Source: Oxalobacteraceae bacterium | Lineage (GTDB): Bacteria; Pseudomonadota; Gammaproteobacteria; Burkholderiales; Burkholderiaceae_D | Length of the DNA stretch: 64,000 nt | Assembly (NCBI GenBank): GCA_027485795.1 | Contig: JAIXQK010000130.1 | Span: forward strand, 1 to 64,000 | Direction: 5' to 3' | Part shown: positions 17,995 to 26,121 of the stretch, one piece after another | Layout of the letters: each line of letters begins with the position of its first letter | How positions within the stretch are numbered: the stretch's first letter is position 1 | Notes under the pieces: generated by a model | Told to the model about the DNA's origin: nothing | Database searches by the model: none | What the model saw: only the letters and a program-made list of their open reading frames with translations | Program-made: the position numbers and the translations under genes

Positions 17995-19479
17995 TCAAGC
18001 CGCTGGGGCCGGGAGCTCGGCCACCATCCTGATCGAGGCAGTCAACTCTTCCATCTGGAAGTGCGGGCGCACAAACACGACGGCGCTGTAAGCACCTGGG
18101 CGTCCTGGAATCTCGCTCACATCCACCCGAGCACTGGCCAATGGCAGGCGCGCCTTAGTCTCTTGTGGCGCGGACTCGCTCAGGCAAACATAGTCCGCGA
18201 TCCAGGTATTCAAATAACTTTGCAGGGTGTCGCGGGTCTGGAAGCTACCGACTTTGTCACGTGCGATGACCTTTACGTAGTGCGCAAAGCGCGAGGCTGC
18301 CAACATGTAAGGTAGGCGTGCCGAAAGGTTGGCATTCGCATTTGCCAAATCTTTGTTATAGACCTTGGGTTTGTTGACCGTTTGCCCGCCGAAGAAAGCA
18401 GCGTAAGTTGCCCCTTTAGCGTTAACGACGCCAATGAAACCGAGATCGTTCAATTCTTTTTCACGACGGTCAGTGATCAGCACCTCGGTTGGGCATTTCA
18501 GTGCGATATCACCTTCGTCAGTTTGGTAAGTGTGCGCGGTCATGCCTTCAACTTTACCGCCGCCCTCAACACCACGAATCGCAGTGGTCCAGCCGAACTT
18601 GGCAAACGCATCGGTAATCCGCAAACCTAACTGATAGGCGCTGTTCGACCACAGATATTTGTCGTGGTCTTTACCGTCCACGTCTTCTTCAAACCCGAAC
18701 TGCTCGACAGGTTTGGTCTTGTTGCCGTAGGGCAGGCGTGCCAGATAGCGTGGCAAGGTCAGCGCGACATAGCGCGAGTCTTCACCTTCGCGGAAGGCCT
18801 TCCAAGTGGCTAGCTCTGCGCTCTCAAAAATCTTTGACAGATCACGCGGGCCACCGAGTTCGGTGAAGCGCTTCATGTCGAACAATGCAGGTGCAGCTGC
18901 CGAGATGAAGGGCGCGTGAGCTGCTGCCGCTACTTTGGAAACACGCTCCAGCAGCGCCATATCTTGTGGGTGGCGGCCAAAGTAGTAGTCGCCGATCAGT
19001 ACCGAATAGGGATAGCCACCAAAGGTGCCGTACTCTTCTTCGTACACTTTTTTGAACAGTGCGCTGGTGTCATAGTCGACCGCGGTTTCGAGATCATTCA
19101 GCAGTTCTTGCTTGCTGACGCTCATCAGGCGAATTTTCAGACGGGTGCTGGTCTCGCTACCGAACACAAAATCGTGCAGACCGTGCCATGCGCCTTCCAG
19201 CGCCTGAAACTCCGGGTGATGCATGATGGCGTTCAGCTGCTTGGTGAGCAGATCATCGATCTCGGCGATACGCTCGTTGATCATCGTGACTACGCCCTTG
19301 TCAGGGCTGAACTTCATGTCTTCGTCGAGAATCTGCGAGGCGAACTGGCTCAGCATTCGCTTCGCGTACGGCTCTTGCGAAGGCTCGTTGGCCATTTTGC
19401 CGTTCAGGACGATCTGGTCCAGGAGGCTACCGGTGCCAGAAGCGCCAGCGCCAGAGGAGGAGGATTTAGTGTCTGCCAT
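17995..19479 (-). CDS. tssC: T6SS contractile sheath large subunit TssC
   Basis: About 494 residues with the TssC (VipB) hallmarks: LDEQL-type helices around HPEFQALEGAWHGLHDFV, YGTFGGYPYSVLIGDYYFG, FISAAAPALFDM, and a C-terminal FVRPHFQMEELTASIRMVAELP. TssB and TssC together form the sheath. The N-terminus is a Ser/Gly/Ala-rich leader. The ATG at 19479 is preferred; a GTG three codons upstream (19488) is possible and neither has a strong ribosome-binding site. It follows tssB after about 53 bp. Confidence 0.96.
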   Translation of the reverse strand: MADTKSSSSGAGASGTGSLLDQIVLNGKMANEPSQEPYAKRMLSQFASQILDEDMKFSPDKGVVTMINERIAEIDDLLTKQLNAIMHHPEFQALEGAWHGLHDFVFGSETSTRLKIRLMSVSKQELLNDLETAVDYDTSALFKKVYEEEYGTFGGYPYSVLIGDYYFGRHPQDMALLERVSKVAAAAHAPFISAAAPALFDMKRFTELGGPRDLSKIFESAELATWKAFREGEDSRYVALTLPRYLARLPYGNKTKPVEQFGFEEDVDGKDHDKYLWSNSAYQLGLRITDAFAKFGWTTAIRGVEGGGKVEGMTAHTYQTDEGDIALKCPTEVLITDRREKELNDLGFIGVVNAKGATYAAFFGGQTVNKPKVYNKDLANANANLSARLPYMLAASRFAHYVKVIARDKVGSFQTRDTLQSYLNTWIADYVCLSESAPQETKARLPLASARVDVSEIPGRPGAYSAVVFVRPHFQMEELTASIRMVAELPAPAA

Positions 19480-19532
19480 GTCGGTCACTCGTCTCGGTCA
19501 GGATGCGGAGGATTACCTGCGATCGTTATTGG

Positions 19533-20111
19533 TTATTCAGCGCTTGGTGCGTCGTCAGACTTCGCTTCGGGCTTATCGTCTTCTTTCTTCGCAGCGGGCT
19601 TGTCGTTTGCGCTGCTCGCGCCGCCACCAGCAGCGCTACGAATTTGTTTCAGGCCTTCGGTGTTCTTTACGATTCCTGCTAGCAGACCGTCGAGATCATC
19701 ATTGCCGTCCAGCTTGGCCAACAGGTCGCGCAGCTCAAGTCGTGCTTCCAGCAGTTTTTTCAGGCGCGGTACCTGATTAACAATGGCCTCTGGGTGGAAG
19801 TCGGCAAACTTCTTCGGTGTGAGCTCGATCTTCAGATTGCCGCTACCTTTCATCATGTCCGGTACGCTCATATCGAGTCGCGGACCGATCTTGGCCATGA
19901 TCTCGTCGAAGTTATCGCGATCGATTTCGACGAAGCGCCGGTCTTTCATTTTGGGTGGCGCACTGGCAGGCTTACCCGCTAAATCAGCTAGCACACCGAC
20001 GACCAGCGGCAACTCGCGCTTTTCGATGGCATCACCGATCTCGACGTCATAAGTGATCTGGACACGGGGCGGGCGATTGCGGCCAACCCATTTCTGCAGA
20101 CTCTCAGCCAT
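19533..20111 (-). CDS. tssB: T6SS contractile sheath small subunit TssB
   Basis: 192 residues: SLQKWVGRNRPPRVQITYDV at the N-terminus, LPLVVGVLADL, the RRFVEIDRDNFDEIM motif and LKIELTPKKFADFHPEAIV (TssB/VipA signatures). After the core it carries a Lys/Asp/Glu/Ala-rich tail of about 35 residues, longer than in compact TssB proteins. A GGAGG site lies 10 bases before the ATG. It is the first gene of the minus-strand T6SS run, and the near-palindrome at 20181-20192 lies about 70 bp upstream, so the main T6SS promoter is probably there. Confidence 0.96.
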   Translation of the reverse strand: MAESLQKWVGRNRPPRVQITYDVEIGDAIEKRELPLVVGVLADLAGKPASAPPKMKDRRFVEIDRDNFDEIMAKIGPRLDMSVPDMMKGSGNLKIELTPKKFADFHPEAIVNQVPRLKKLLEARLELRDLLAKLDGNDDLDGLLAGIVKNTEGLKQIRSAAGGGASSANDKPAAKKEDDKPEAKSDDAPSAE

Positions 20112-20180
20112 AGCTTGATACCTCCATTGGTGCGGGCACTACCGGCCACGCAATATTAGTTCTCCGCGGCAATACTAACC

Positions 20181-20192
20181 ATACTTTAGTAT
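20181..20192. promoter_or_regulatory. Near-palindromic motif ATACTTTAGTAT upstream of tssB
   Basis: ATACT-TT-AGTAT is a 5-bp inverted repeat with a 2-bp centre. Read on the minus strand, in the direction of tssB, it runs ACTAAAGTATGGT, so it overlaps a possible -10 element (TATGGT). The same motif recurs at 20893-20904 and 25878-25889. A binding site for a shared regulator, perhaps the LuxR-type protein encoded at 22404-23060, is inferred. Confidence 0.55.
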
Positions 20193-20230
20193 TGGTGCAA
20201 GTAGAAAAGAAAGATTTTGTCCACCCCGGC

Positions 20231-20857
20231 TTAGCGCAATTTATTCAGCAGCTTGTCAGCCATGACGGACGCCAGCTGGCTGCGCAAACGGGTCACCGAC
20301 AGCCGCTCCTGCTCGATGCGGGCGGCGTCCTGAATCTGGTCGATCACGCGCGCCTTGGCCTTATCGATCGCATGCTGGGTCAGCTGCAGCTCGGCGCGTA
20401 GCTGCTCGCGCCGCTCAATTCTTTCGGCCAGATCGCGCAGCGCTTCGGTGATGCCTTGCCAGGGGCCGTCGCCATCGCCGACCCCTTGATCCAGCTGCGT
20501 GAATAACTGACTGAGGCTATCGCCTAGCTCTGCCAATGTCTCTGCCGGGCTGCTCTGGCCGGGCTCGGCGCTAATCGATGAGATGGCGCGATCGACCAAT
20601 AAATTGGTCTCGCTGAGTTGGCGCGCCAGATCGCCAAAGCCGGGCGGCAGGCGACCCAAGCCGAGGTCTTCGCCCATGCTAGCGCCGGCGTCCAGTCGCG
20701 AACTGCTCGGCGTGCCTGTACGCGGTGGTGGTGAAGCTGGCCCATGGAATGCGCGCCCAAACGGGTTGCCGCTGCTGCGGCCGCGCGCATCCTCTGGCGC
20801 AGTACTTCCCCACGTATCGCTGGGCTCGCCAAAGGGCGGCTGCGGTGGTTTTTGCAT
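20231..20857 (-). CDS. Uncharacterised Pro-rich/coiled-coil protein beside tssB
   Basis: About 208 residues from MQKPPQPPFGEP. The first ~75 residues are Pro/Gly/Ser-rich and look disordered; the rest is helical and charged, with a probable coiled coil at about 140-200 (ALRDLAERIERREQLRAELQ and a following IDQIQDAARIEQERLSV). There is no signal peptide or membrane segment, so it should be cytoplasmic. AAGGAG lies 11 bases before this ATG; a GTG at 20890 would add 11 residues. It lies between tssB and the divergent kinase, with the shared motif just upstream at 20893. No family was recognised. A T6SS accessory or regulatory role is inferred from position and motif. Confidence 0.75.
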   Translation of the reverse strand: MQKPPQPPFGEPSDTWGSTAPEDARGRSSGNPFGRAFHGPASPPPRTGTPSSSRLDAGASMGEDLGLGRLPPGFGDLARQLSETNLLVDRAISSISAEPGQSSPAETLAELGDSLSQLFTQLDQGVGDGDGPWQGITEALRDLAERIERREQLRAELQLTQHAIDKAKARVIDQIQDAARIEQERLSVTRLRSQLASVMADKLLNKLR

Positions 20858-20892
20858 CGGCTTGATTGCTCCTTTGGCTACGACTAGCACTC

Positions 20893-20904
20893 ACACTAAA
20901 GTAT
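20893..20904. promoter_or_regulatory. Near-palindromic motif (one mismatch) in divergent gap before kinase gene
   Basis: Plus strand ACACTAAAGTAT, one base off the copies at 20181 and 25878. On the plus strand it runs directly into a perfect TATAAT (20902-20907), a likely -10 box for the kinase gene at 20989; on the minus strand it includes TATACT, a possible -10 for the gene ending at 20231. No good -35 was seen at the proper spacing for either. Confidence 0.5.
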
Positions 20905-20988
20905 AATACAGCCCATATCTTGCGGGAAACATGCTGATGCGAAATTTTATTCAGCCACAGCAGTGGTCGGGCGCGCAGGAGGTCTCGC

Positions 20989-22338
20989 GTGGCTGACCTG
21001 GCGGCGCTACTTCCCACGATGACGCTCGCACTGGCCGTACTGCTGATCGGCTTGCTCCTGACGGCGCTCGCGGTTTGGTTGCTGATTCGGCAGGTACGTG
21101 AGCAGCGCCGCCGCCGCCGTATCGACGACATGCTGCAAGAGCTGGCTGAGCGTCGCCTGGCTCTGCGCGATACCGAGGTCGATCGGTCTCGCTTTCTGGC
21201 GGCATTCAGTCATGACCTGAAGCAGCCGATGCAGGCCATTAATCTCTACTTGGGTAGCGTCGAGCGCAGTCTTGCGCATGCCTCACTGGATACCGCCGAG
21301 CGATCACGCGCTACCGAAAGCCTGCTGCGTCTGCGGCAAAGCATGGGCTATATGAACGATGTGTTCGACAGCATGCTGGATGTCAGCCGGCTCGACAGTG
21401 GCGCGCTGGAGGTATCGATTGAACGTATCGATGCCCGCGAATTCTGCGAGCGTATGGTGGCGCAGCATCGTCGTATGGCAGAGGATTTAGGTCTTACGCT
21501 GACCCTGCGCGCTCCCGAGCATGAAGCGCTTTTCTTGCAAACTGATCCTCGACTGCTCGAGCGCATCTTGCGCAATTTCATCAGTAATTCGATGCGTTAT
21601 ACCCAGCGTGGTGGGGTTCGCTTACGGATCTCACGACGGGGAGGGCGCTGTCGTATCGCAGTGATTGATACGGGTGCTGGTATTGCTGCCGGATTGCGTA
21701 AAAAAATCTTCGACGAATTCACGCGTGGCGATCATGCTGCCATGACGACGCAGGGTGTGGGGCTGGGTCTGGCGATTGCACGTCGACTTGCCGCCCGGAT
21801 TGGTGCCCGTATCTCACTCGGTAGTCATGTGGGTATCGGCTCGGTATTTGCGATCGATCTACCATTGGTAACCGAAGCGATTACCGGCATCGAACAGGTG
21901 GCGCTAGCTGAGACTTACTTGATTGAGCGTTTATTGCCGCAGGTGTTGTTCGAGCCACCCGAGAATACCTTGATGGTATGTATCGATGCCGACCCGGATG
22001 TAGGTAATGCACTTCGCCTGCTAGCCCCGGGTATTGGCATCTCAGTCATCGTGGCGGGCAGTAGCGATGACGCCATACGACAACTGGCCATACAGGGCGG
22101 TATACCTAGTTTGCTGATGGTGGATGCGCAAATGCAATCCGAGTCAGTCGCTCAAGTCATTACGCGTATGAATGATGAATTTAACAGCAACATACCGGTG
22201 CTGTTATGCAGTGATGAATCACCGTTTAGCGACCTGCAGCGACAAGTAGGTTCACGAGTGACTTTGCTGCAGCGTCCGTTTAGTACTGAAAAGCTACGCG
22301 CAGCGATTAATGCCACTCTCTTTACTGAGCCAGAATAG
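20989..22338 (+). CDS. Hybrid-type sensor histidine kinase with degenerate receiver
   Basis: 449 residues. One N-terminal membrane segment (about 11-33) with almost no periplasmic part, a short coiled linker, then HisKA with FSHDLKQPMQAI (phospho-acceptor His75). The HATPase domain has the N box ILRNFISNSMRYT, G1 DTGAGI and G2 GVGLGLAI, so the kinase looks active. The last ~120 residues (325-449) form a receiver-like domain with the acidic pair (DADPD) and a central Asp379 (LLMVDAQ), but the conserved Lys-Pro is Arg-Pro (LLQRPF). It converges with the LuxR-type regulator gene at 22404 (66-bp gap) and is its probable partner. Confidence 0.88.
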   Translation: MADLAALLPTMTLALAVLLIGLLLTALAVWLLIRQVREQRRRRRIDDMLQELAERRLALRDTEVDRSRFLAAFSHDLKQPMQAINLYLGSVERSLAHASLDTAERSRATESLLRLRQSMGYMNDVFDSMLDVSRLDSGALEVSIERIDAREFCERMVAQHRRMAEDLGLTLTLRAPEHEALFLQTDPRLLERILRNFISNSMRYTQRGGVRLRISRRGGRCRIAVIDTGAGIAAGLRKKIFDEFTRGDHAAMTTQGVGLGLAIARRLAARIGARISLGSHVGIGSVFAIDLPLVTEAITGIEQVALAETYLIERLLPQVLFEPPENTLMVCIDADPDVGNALRLLAPGIGISVIVAGSSDDAIRQLAIQGGIPSLLMVDAQMQSESVAQVITRMNDEFNSNIPVLLCSDESPFSDLQRQVGSRVTLLQRPFSTEKLRAAINATLFTEPE

Positions 22339-22403
22339 AACCTATCTGGCTAGTGATACAGGTTAAAAAACATCCCAGCAATGTTGTCGGTGGTACTCAT
22401 CAT

Positions 22404-23060
22404 TTAATGGTTGTTCACGAACAGGCCAAGCTTTTGAGCCACCAGGACTGCTTGGGTACGACTGGCTACATGAAGCTCGCGGAAGATGCCGCCGACATGC
22501 GATTTTGCGGTTATCTCGGTGATGCCGAGTTGATCGGCAATCTCGCGATTGCTCATACCTTGGCAAATCATCGACAGTACCTGTACCTGTCGCTCGGTGA
22601 GTGCGATTCGGGTGAGTGCCGAGCTATCTGCCAAGCCACGCGCCGACAACCAGGTACCTTTGAGTAGCGTGCCCTCCACCGCTTGCGCCACGATGGTAAT
22701 TGCATCATCGGTGGGTGCTGCTTTACTGATAAAGGCAGCGGCGCCAGCGCCCAAGCATGCGCCGACTTGCAGCGCATCATCATTGCCTGAGATCGCGATC
22801 ACTTGTACCGATTCACTCAGCGCGAGTAGCTGCGTGATCGCGGCGAGTCCGCTAATGCCGGGAAGGCCGAGATCAATCAGCACCAACCAAGGCTGCGCTT
22901 TGCGCTTCTTGACCTCTTGCTTGAGTAAGACGATACCAGATTCTGCATCACCGACAGCCTCTAGCCGCAAGCGCGGGAATCGTTTGCGCAATGCATCGGC
23001 TAGCGCAACCCGAATGATGGGGTGATCATCAATGATCAGCAGGGAGGGGGGAACATGCAT
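22404..23060 (-). CDS. LuxR/NarL-family response regulator
   Basis: 218 residues from MHVPPSLLIIDDHPIIR. The receiver domain is canonical: acidic IDDH, phospho-acceptor in LIDLGLPG, Ser in AISGND and Lys in FISKAA. The C-terminal LuxR-type HTH has LTERQVQVLSMICQGMSNRE and ITEITAKSHVGGIF. It should bind DNA as a dimer, often at inverted repeats, so the ATACT-NN-AGTAT motif nearby is a candidate site. The ATG at 23060 is chosen over a TTG at 23081. It is the last gene of a four-gene minus-strand operon, 22 bp after the XRE-type gene. Confidence 0.92.
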   Translation of the reverse strand: MHVPPSLLIIDDHPIIRVALADALRKRFPRLRLEAVGDAESGIVLLKQEVKKRKAQPWLVLIDLGLPGISGLAAITQLLALSESVQVIAISGNDDALQVGACLGAGAAAFISKAAPTDDAITIVAQAVEGTLLKGTWLSARGLADSSALTRIALTERQVQVLSMICQGMSNREIADQLGITEITAKSHVGGIFRELHVASRTQAVLVAQKLGLFVNNH

Positions 23061-23082
23061 GGACGCGATTGTAAATGACAAT

Positions 23083-23565
23083 CTAGCGTAATAAGCTCAA
23101 TCCCAGAATCAATCCTGCCAGCAGCAGGGCAAGGATCAATGCAATCAGCATGGGCGAACCGCTACGACGTTGCTGCAGCTCAGGTAGCGGCTCTGTAGCC
23201 CGCACCGAGGCGAGTACCCTGAGTTCGGCAACCGGTAAATGGCCCCACATGGCGCGACTAATCCCATCCACTGGCGCTGCTTCGATGGGGGGCACGCGCT
23301 GCTCAGCAGGTGCATTATCGGTTTGCAAAAAATAGGTCTCGGGTAGGCCCATTGCGATCCCGATTCGACGCGCGCAATCGATACGATGTGCTTCGTCGAC
23401 GAAGGTATGCGATGCGCCTTCTTCAATTGCGCGAATCTGTGCATCACTCAAGCCGGACAGCATGGCCAGCGTCACAGTGCTCAGGTGATGCTCGCGCCGT
23501 ACCCGCTCGATCATTTTGCCGAGTACGGTAGTTTGCAACTGTGGCTCGTGCCGGAAGCGATTCAT
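23083..23565 (-). CDS. Tail-anchored XRE-type HTH protein
   Basis: 160 residues. The N-terminal ~75 residues resemble a Cro/C1 helix-turn-helix (GKMIERVRREHHLSTVTLAM, LSDAQIRAIEEG, RIGIAMGLPETYFL). A Pro-rich linker follows, and the last ~22 residues form one hydrophobic segment (MLIALILALLLAGLILGLSLL) that would anchor it in the inner membrane with the HTH in the cytoplasm. RodZ also combines an HTH with a membrane segment but has a large periplasmic domain, which is missing here. It overlaps the upstream membrane-sensor gene by 4 bp (ATGA). Function unknown; a membrane-tethered regulator or scaffold is inferred. Confidence 0.8.
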   Translation of the reverse strand: MNRFRHEPQLQTTVLGKMIERVRREHHLSTVTLAMLSGLSDAQIRAIEEGASHTFVDEAHRIDCARRIGIAMGLPETYFLQTDNAPAEQRVPPIEAAPVDGISRAMWGHLPVAELRVLASVRATEPLPELQQRRSGSPMLIALILALLLAGLILGLSLLR

Positions 23566-24971
23566 AGCCTCGCCTCACGGCTGGCAGCGTAGGGCGCGTC
23601 TGCACCAGTGCGCGACACATCATCCACCAGCGTCATCTGCACGCGGTAGAACAGTTTGTAATCGGGCGTTTTCATTTTTCTGAGTGATACCGAGAGCCCG
23701 CCGCCACGTCGCAATAACAACCAGCCATGCGCTTCGTTGGCAGTTGCGATACCGTTTTCCAGATGCGAAATTTCGCTGTCGTTATCCGACAGTAGTCGTA
23801 GCTTGTCCCAGAACATGCCGGCGCCAGCATAGCGGTCGATCGGGTCGAGCAGACGGAACCAACCATCTGCCATCGCTGCAATCGCAAAATGATGATCGAG
23901 CAGACCGCTAGCTTCGTGGGGCGCATCATTGTGGGTATCCACCAGCAGGCTACGCAGAATGTCATAGTCGAAGGGCAGCTTATCTAATTGCATCAGATGG
24001 TAAGACTGTCCGCCGCACTCGACGCTGGTCATGCGGATTTGTACGAGTTCGGCTTGACGATCAGGCCGTTCAAACATCGCGCGTACTTGTTGTTGGCCGA
24101 TCGGCTGCGCTGCGATGAATAGGTCTTCTAGCAAACGATCTGTGGTGTCGGGGTAGGAAAGCTGACGCCTTGCTTGAGCGCTGGCGAACAGGATGCGACC
24201 GTCATCCGCCGTGACCAGCATTGCGGCGGGCAACTGATAAAAAGCTTGTGATACCACCAGCAGATCATTGGTGCTGGCATTGGCTTTATCGACCAGTTGG
24301 CGCGCAACGCGATCAAGCCATGCGCTGTGCTTGGCACTGCGCAGAGCGAGTACACAGCTGATAATCAGTAGCTTCAGTAAAAGCCACAGACTGATAGCAG
24401 TTGTTGTAAGCGTGCGTACATCTGCCACCTCAGGCGTATTAGGCGGCAGACCGACAGCGACCAGCACCATCATCAATTGCAATAGCGCACCGATACCACA
24501 CAGCAGCGCAAGCATGATGACGACGCGCTGTGACATTACATGCAAGCGCGCGTGTCGGCTGCATTCAGCGGCGGCCCCCGCAAATGCCGCACACAGGAGC
24601 AGGGAGGCCATCAGTGGCCCGGTAACTCCTGCGCCGCGTGTGGGCAGTTGCTGCACGCCGATACCCAGCGTTAGCGCAACCAAGATCACCAAGGGAAAAA
24701 ATGCCCTACCTCCGGGGATACGACCCGCTGCGGCTGCAGCGATTGTCGCCGCAGCAATCAAATCGAATGCCAAAAATGGCGTCAGATCACCGGTCAGTGC
24801 AAATCGTTCGGCAACCAGCATGGCCACTGGATGTGCCAGCAAGCTAAATGCCGCCACCCATACTGCGTAATCCTGTGGCCTCGGTGCGATCGGGTAACGT
24901 GCCACATCCAAGGCAATCAGCGCGAGACTTGCGAGAAGGAAGAACAGCAGCAGATCGCTCGACAGGTTCAT
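23562..24971 (-). CDS. Polytopic membrane protein with PAS-like cytoplasmic domain
   Basis: 469 residues. The N-terminal ~215 residues contain about seven hydrophobic segments, as in MASE-type integral sensor domains. A PAS-like stretch follows at about 245-330 (QAFYQLPAAMLVTADDGRIL then ASAQARRQLSYPD), where a sensory domain would sit. The final ~140 residues are an unrecognised domain with a LLLRRGGGLSVSLRKMKTPDYK segment (quoted in parts). No kinase, GGDEF, EAL or HTH motif is visible, so its output is unknown. Its ATG overlaps the upstream stop (TGATG) and its stop overlaps the XRE gene, so the three proteins are translationally coupled. Confidence 0.78.
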   Translation of the reverse strand: MNLSSDLLLFFLLASLALIALDVARYPIAPRPQDYAVWVAAFSLLAHPVAMLVAERFALTGDLTPFLAFDLIAAATIAAAAAGRIPGGRAFFPLVILVALTLGIGVQQLPTRGAGVTGPLMASLLLCAAFAGAAAECSRHARLHVMSQRVVIMLALLCGIGALLQLMMVLVAVGLPPNTPEVADVRTLTTTAISLWLLLKLLIISCVLALRSAKHSAWLDRVARQLVDKANASTNDLLVVSQAFYQLPAAMLVTADDGRILFASAQARRQLSYPDTTDRLLEDLFIAAQPIGQQQVRAMFERPDRQAELVQIRMTSVECGGQSYHLMQLDKLPFDYDILRSLLVDTHNDAPHEASGLLDHHFAIAAMADGWFRLLDPIDRYAGAGMFWDKLRLLSDNDSEISHLENGIATANEAHGWLLLRRGGGLSVSLRKMKTPDYKLFYRVQMTLVDDVSRTGADAPYAASREARL

Positions 24972-25867
24972 CAGTTGGATGCTCCGCTGTCGGTAACAGG
25001 TGCTTCGGCTTTGTTGAGCGTGTCGGTGGCTGTCTCGTCTTTGTCGAGGATGTCGGCTGCATCGTTAGTTTTAATGCGCTCGAGCTCTAATGCTTTCTTT
25101 TCTGGTGGCAGGAATATAGGCACGCCAGCCAGCGTACTTGTGGCTGAAGTTGGGCTTGTATTCGCGGGTGATAGCGAAAGCGTTTGCGTGAATATACGAG
25201 CGACCTCATCGTTGCCAGGCCAAAGTGTAGGCCCGAACAATAGCGCCAAAATGAGGCTTGCCGCCAGCGTGAAGCCCGCCCGCACAGGCTTATGCTGGCG
25301 AGAGAGCGGCGATCTTTGGCGCCGGGCAGATCTCGTCGAGTGATTAAGTGTTGCACTCAGCATGGCGTGATCAGGTAGATGGCTAGGCGCTTCATCCAAA
25401 TACCAGCGCGCTACTCGCGTGCCTAACTCCGCTACTTGCGCTTCGCAAGCGAGTGCACTGCTACTAAACAGCGCGACGATACGCAGACGTCGATGACCAG
25501 TGCCATGCAGCAGGCGTAAAAGCTGACGCAGCTGTGTCGGCGGAAGGTTTTGTGCATCGGGGATAAACAGCAAACAGTTGTGCAGTGGTCGGCCATGCTG
25601 GCGTGCTGCTTGCCCGGAGACCGTCTGCAGCGCGCCGTCAAAACGCGCCAGCGTCAAATCGGCGAGTAGGGACTCAAGCTGCGTCGGGTCATACTTCTCG
25701 ACCTGCCAACCGCCTTGGTCCGCCAGCCCAGTAGCGATAGCGGCGGCGTAGGCCAGCAGTTGCAGACGGTCGTGACCGATCATGGCCAAATCAAGGCCAT
25801 CCTGCGCCAACGACGCCCGGACCCGAGAGAGATGCTCCCTGTCCGCTGCAGGTACCAGGGGGGACAT
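24971..25867 (-). CDS. Uncharacterised inner-membrane protein with degenerate ATPase-like N-domain
   Basis: 298 residues. The N-terminal ~170 residues recall the core of ExeA/GspA-type AAA ATPases: LLFIPDAQNLPPTQLRQLLR resembles their Walker B helix region, but no Walker A P-loop is present. A single membrane segment lies at about 200-220 (FTLAASLILALLFGPTLW), followed by a Thr/Ser/Asp/Glu-rich tail that would be periplasmic. First gene of the four-gene operon; the shared motif lies 11-22 bp before its ATG and reads into TATAAT. I do not recognise a family. A non-catalytic membrane scaffold is inferred. Confidence 0.75.
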   Translation of the reverse strand: MSPLVPAADREHLSRVRASLAQDGLDLAMIGHDRLQLLAYAAAIATGLADQGGWQVEKYDPTQLESLLADLTLARFDGALQTVSGQAARQHGRPLHNCLLFIPDAQNLPPTQLRQLLRLLHGTGHRRLRIVALFSSSALACEAQVAELGTRVARWYLDEAPSHLPDHAMLSATLNHSTRSARRQRSPLSRQHKPVRAGFTLAASLILALLFGPTLWPGNDEVARIFTQTLSLSPANTSPTSATSTLAGVPIFLPPEKKALELERIKTNDAADILDKDETATDTLNKAEAPVTDSGASN

Positions 25868-25877
25868 ACAGCGGATT

Positions 25878-25889
25878 ATACTAAAGTAT
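25878..25889. promoter_or_regulatory. Near-palindromic motif ATACTTTAGTAT upstream of regulatory operon
   Basis: Exact copy of the motif upstream of tssB. On the minus strand it runs ATACTTTAGTATAAT, so the right half is also a TATAAT-like -10 element; it lies only 11-22 bp before the ATG at 25867, implying a very short leader or a site that blocks ribosome loading or polymerase. Confidence 0.5.
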
Positions 25890-25974
25890 CAATAGGAAAA
25901 ACCGCCCGCGGGCTAATCTCTATCAGTCAGGGGTAGAAGGTCGGCTGGGTGCCGCCCGACGGAACAGCGGAAGA

Positions 25975-26076
25975 TCAGTGCTCGCCGCTTGAGCGCCAGT
26001 TGTGGAGCTGGCTAAAAGTCTGCCGCATGACCAGCAGAAGAGCGACAAAAATCAGGGCAAAGAATGCGTAGACCAT
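25975..26076 (-). CDS. 33-residue single-pass membrane peptide
   Basis: ATG at 26074-26076, TGA at 25975-25977. The peptide starts MVYAFFALIFVALLLVMRQ and ends in a basic/polar tail with HNWRSSGEH. A GGAGG sits 6 bases before the ATG, as good a ribosome-binding site as any in the window. One membrane segment fills residues 3-17. It lies 45 bp downstream of another small membrane protein gene on the same strand. No family recognised; small subunits of respiratory or transport complexes have this form, but no such complex is encoded nearby. Confidence 0.6.
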   Translation of the reverse strand: MVYAFFALIFVALLLVMRQTFSQLHNWRSSGEH

Positions 26077-26121
26077 GGTGGTCCTCCATCAGTAAGGGCT
26101 TGGACTTCCGATCAGATCGAT

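Noticed and set aside
18916..19776. Long plus-strand frame across tssC and tssB
   Set aside because: Antisense to two certain T6SS genes; composition and lack of motifs show it is a shadow.
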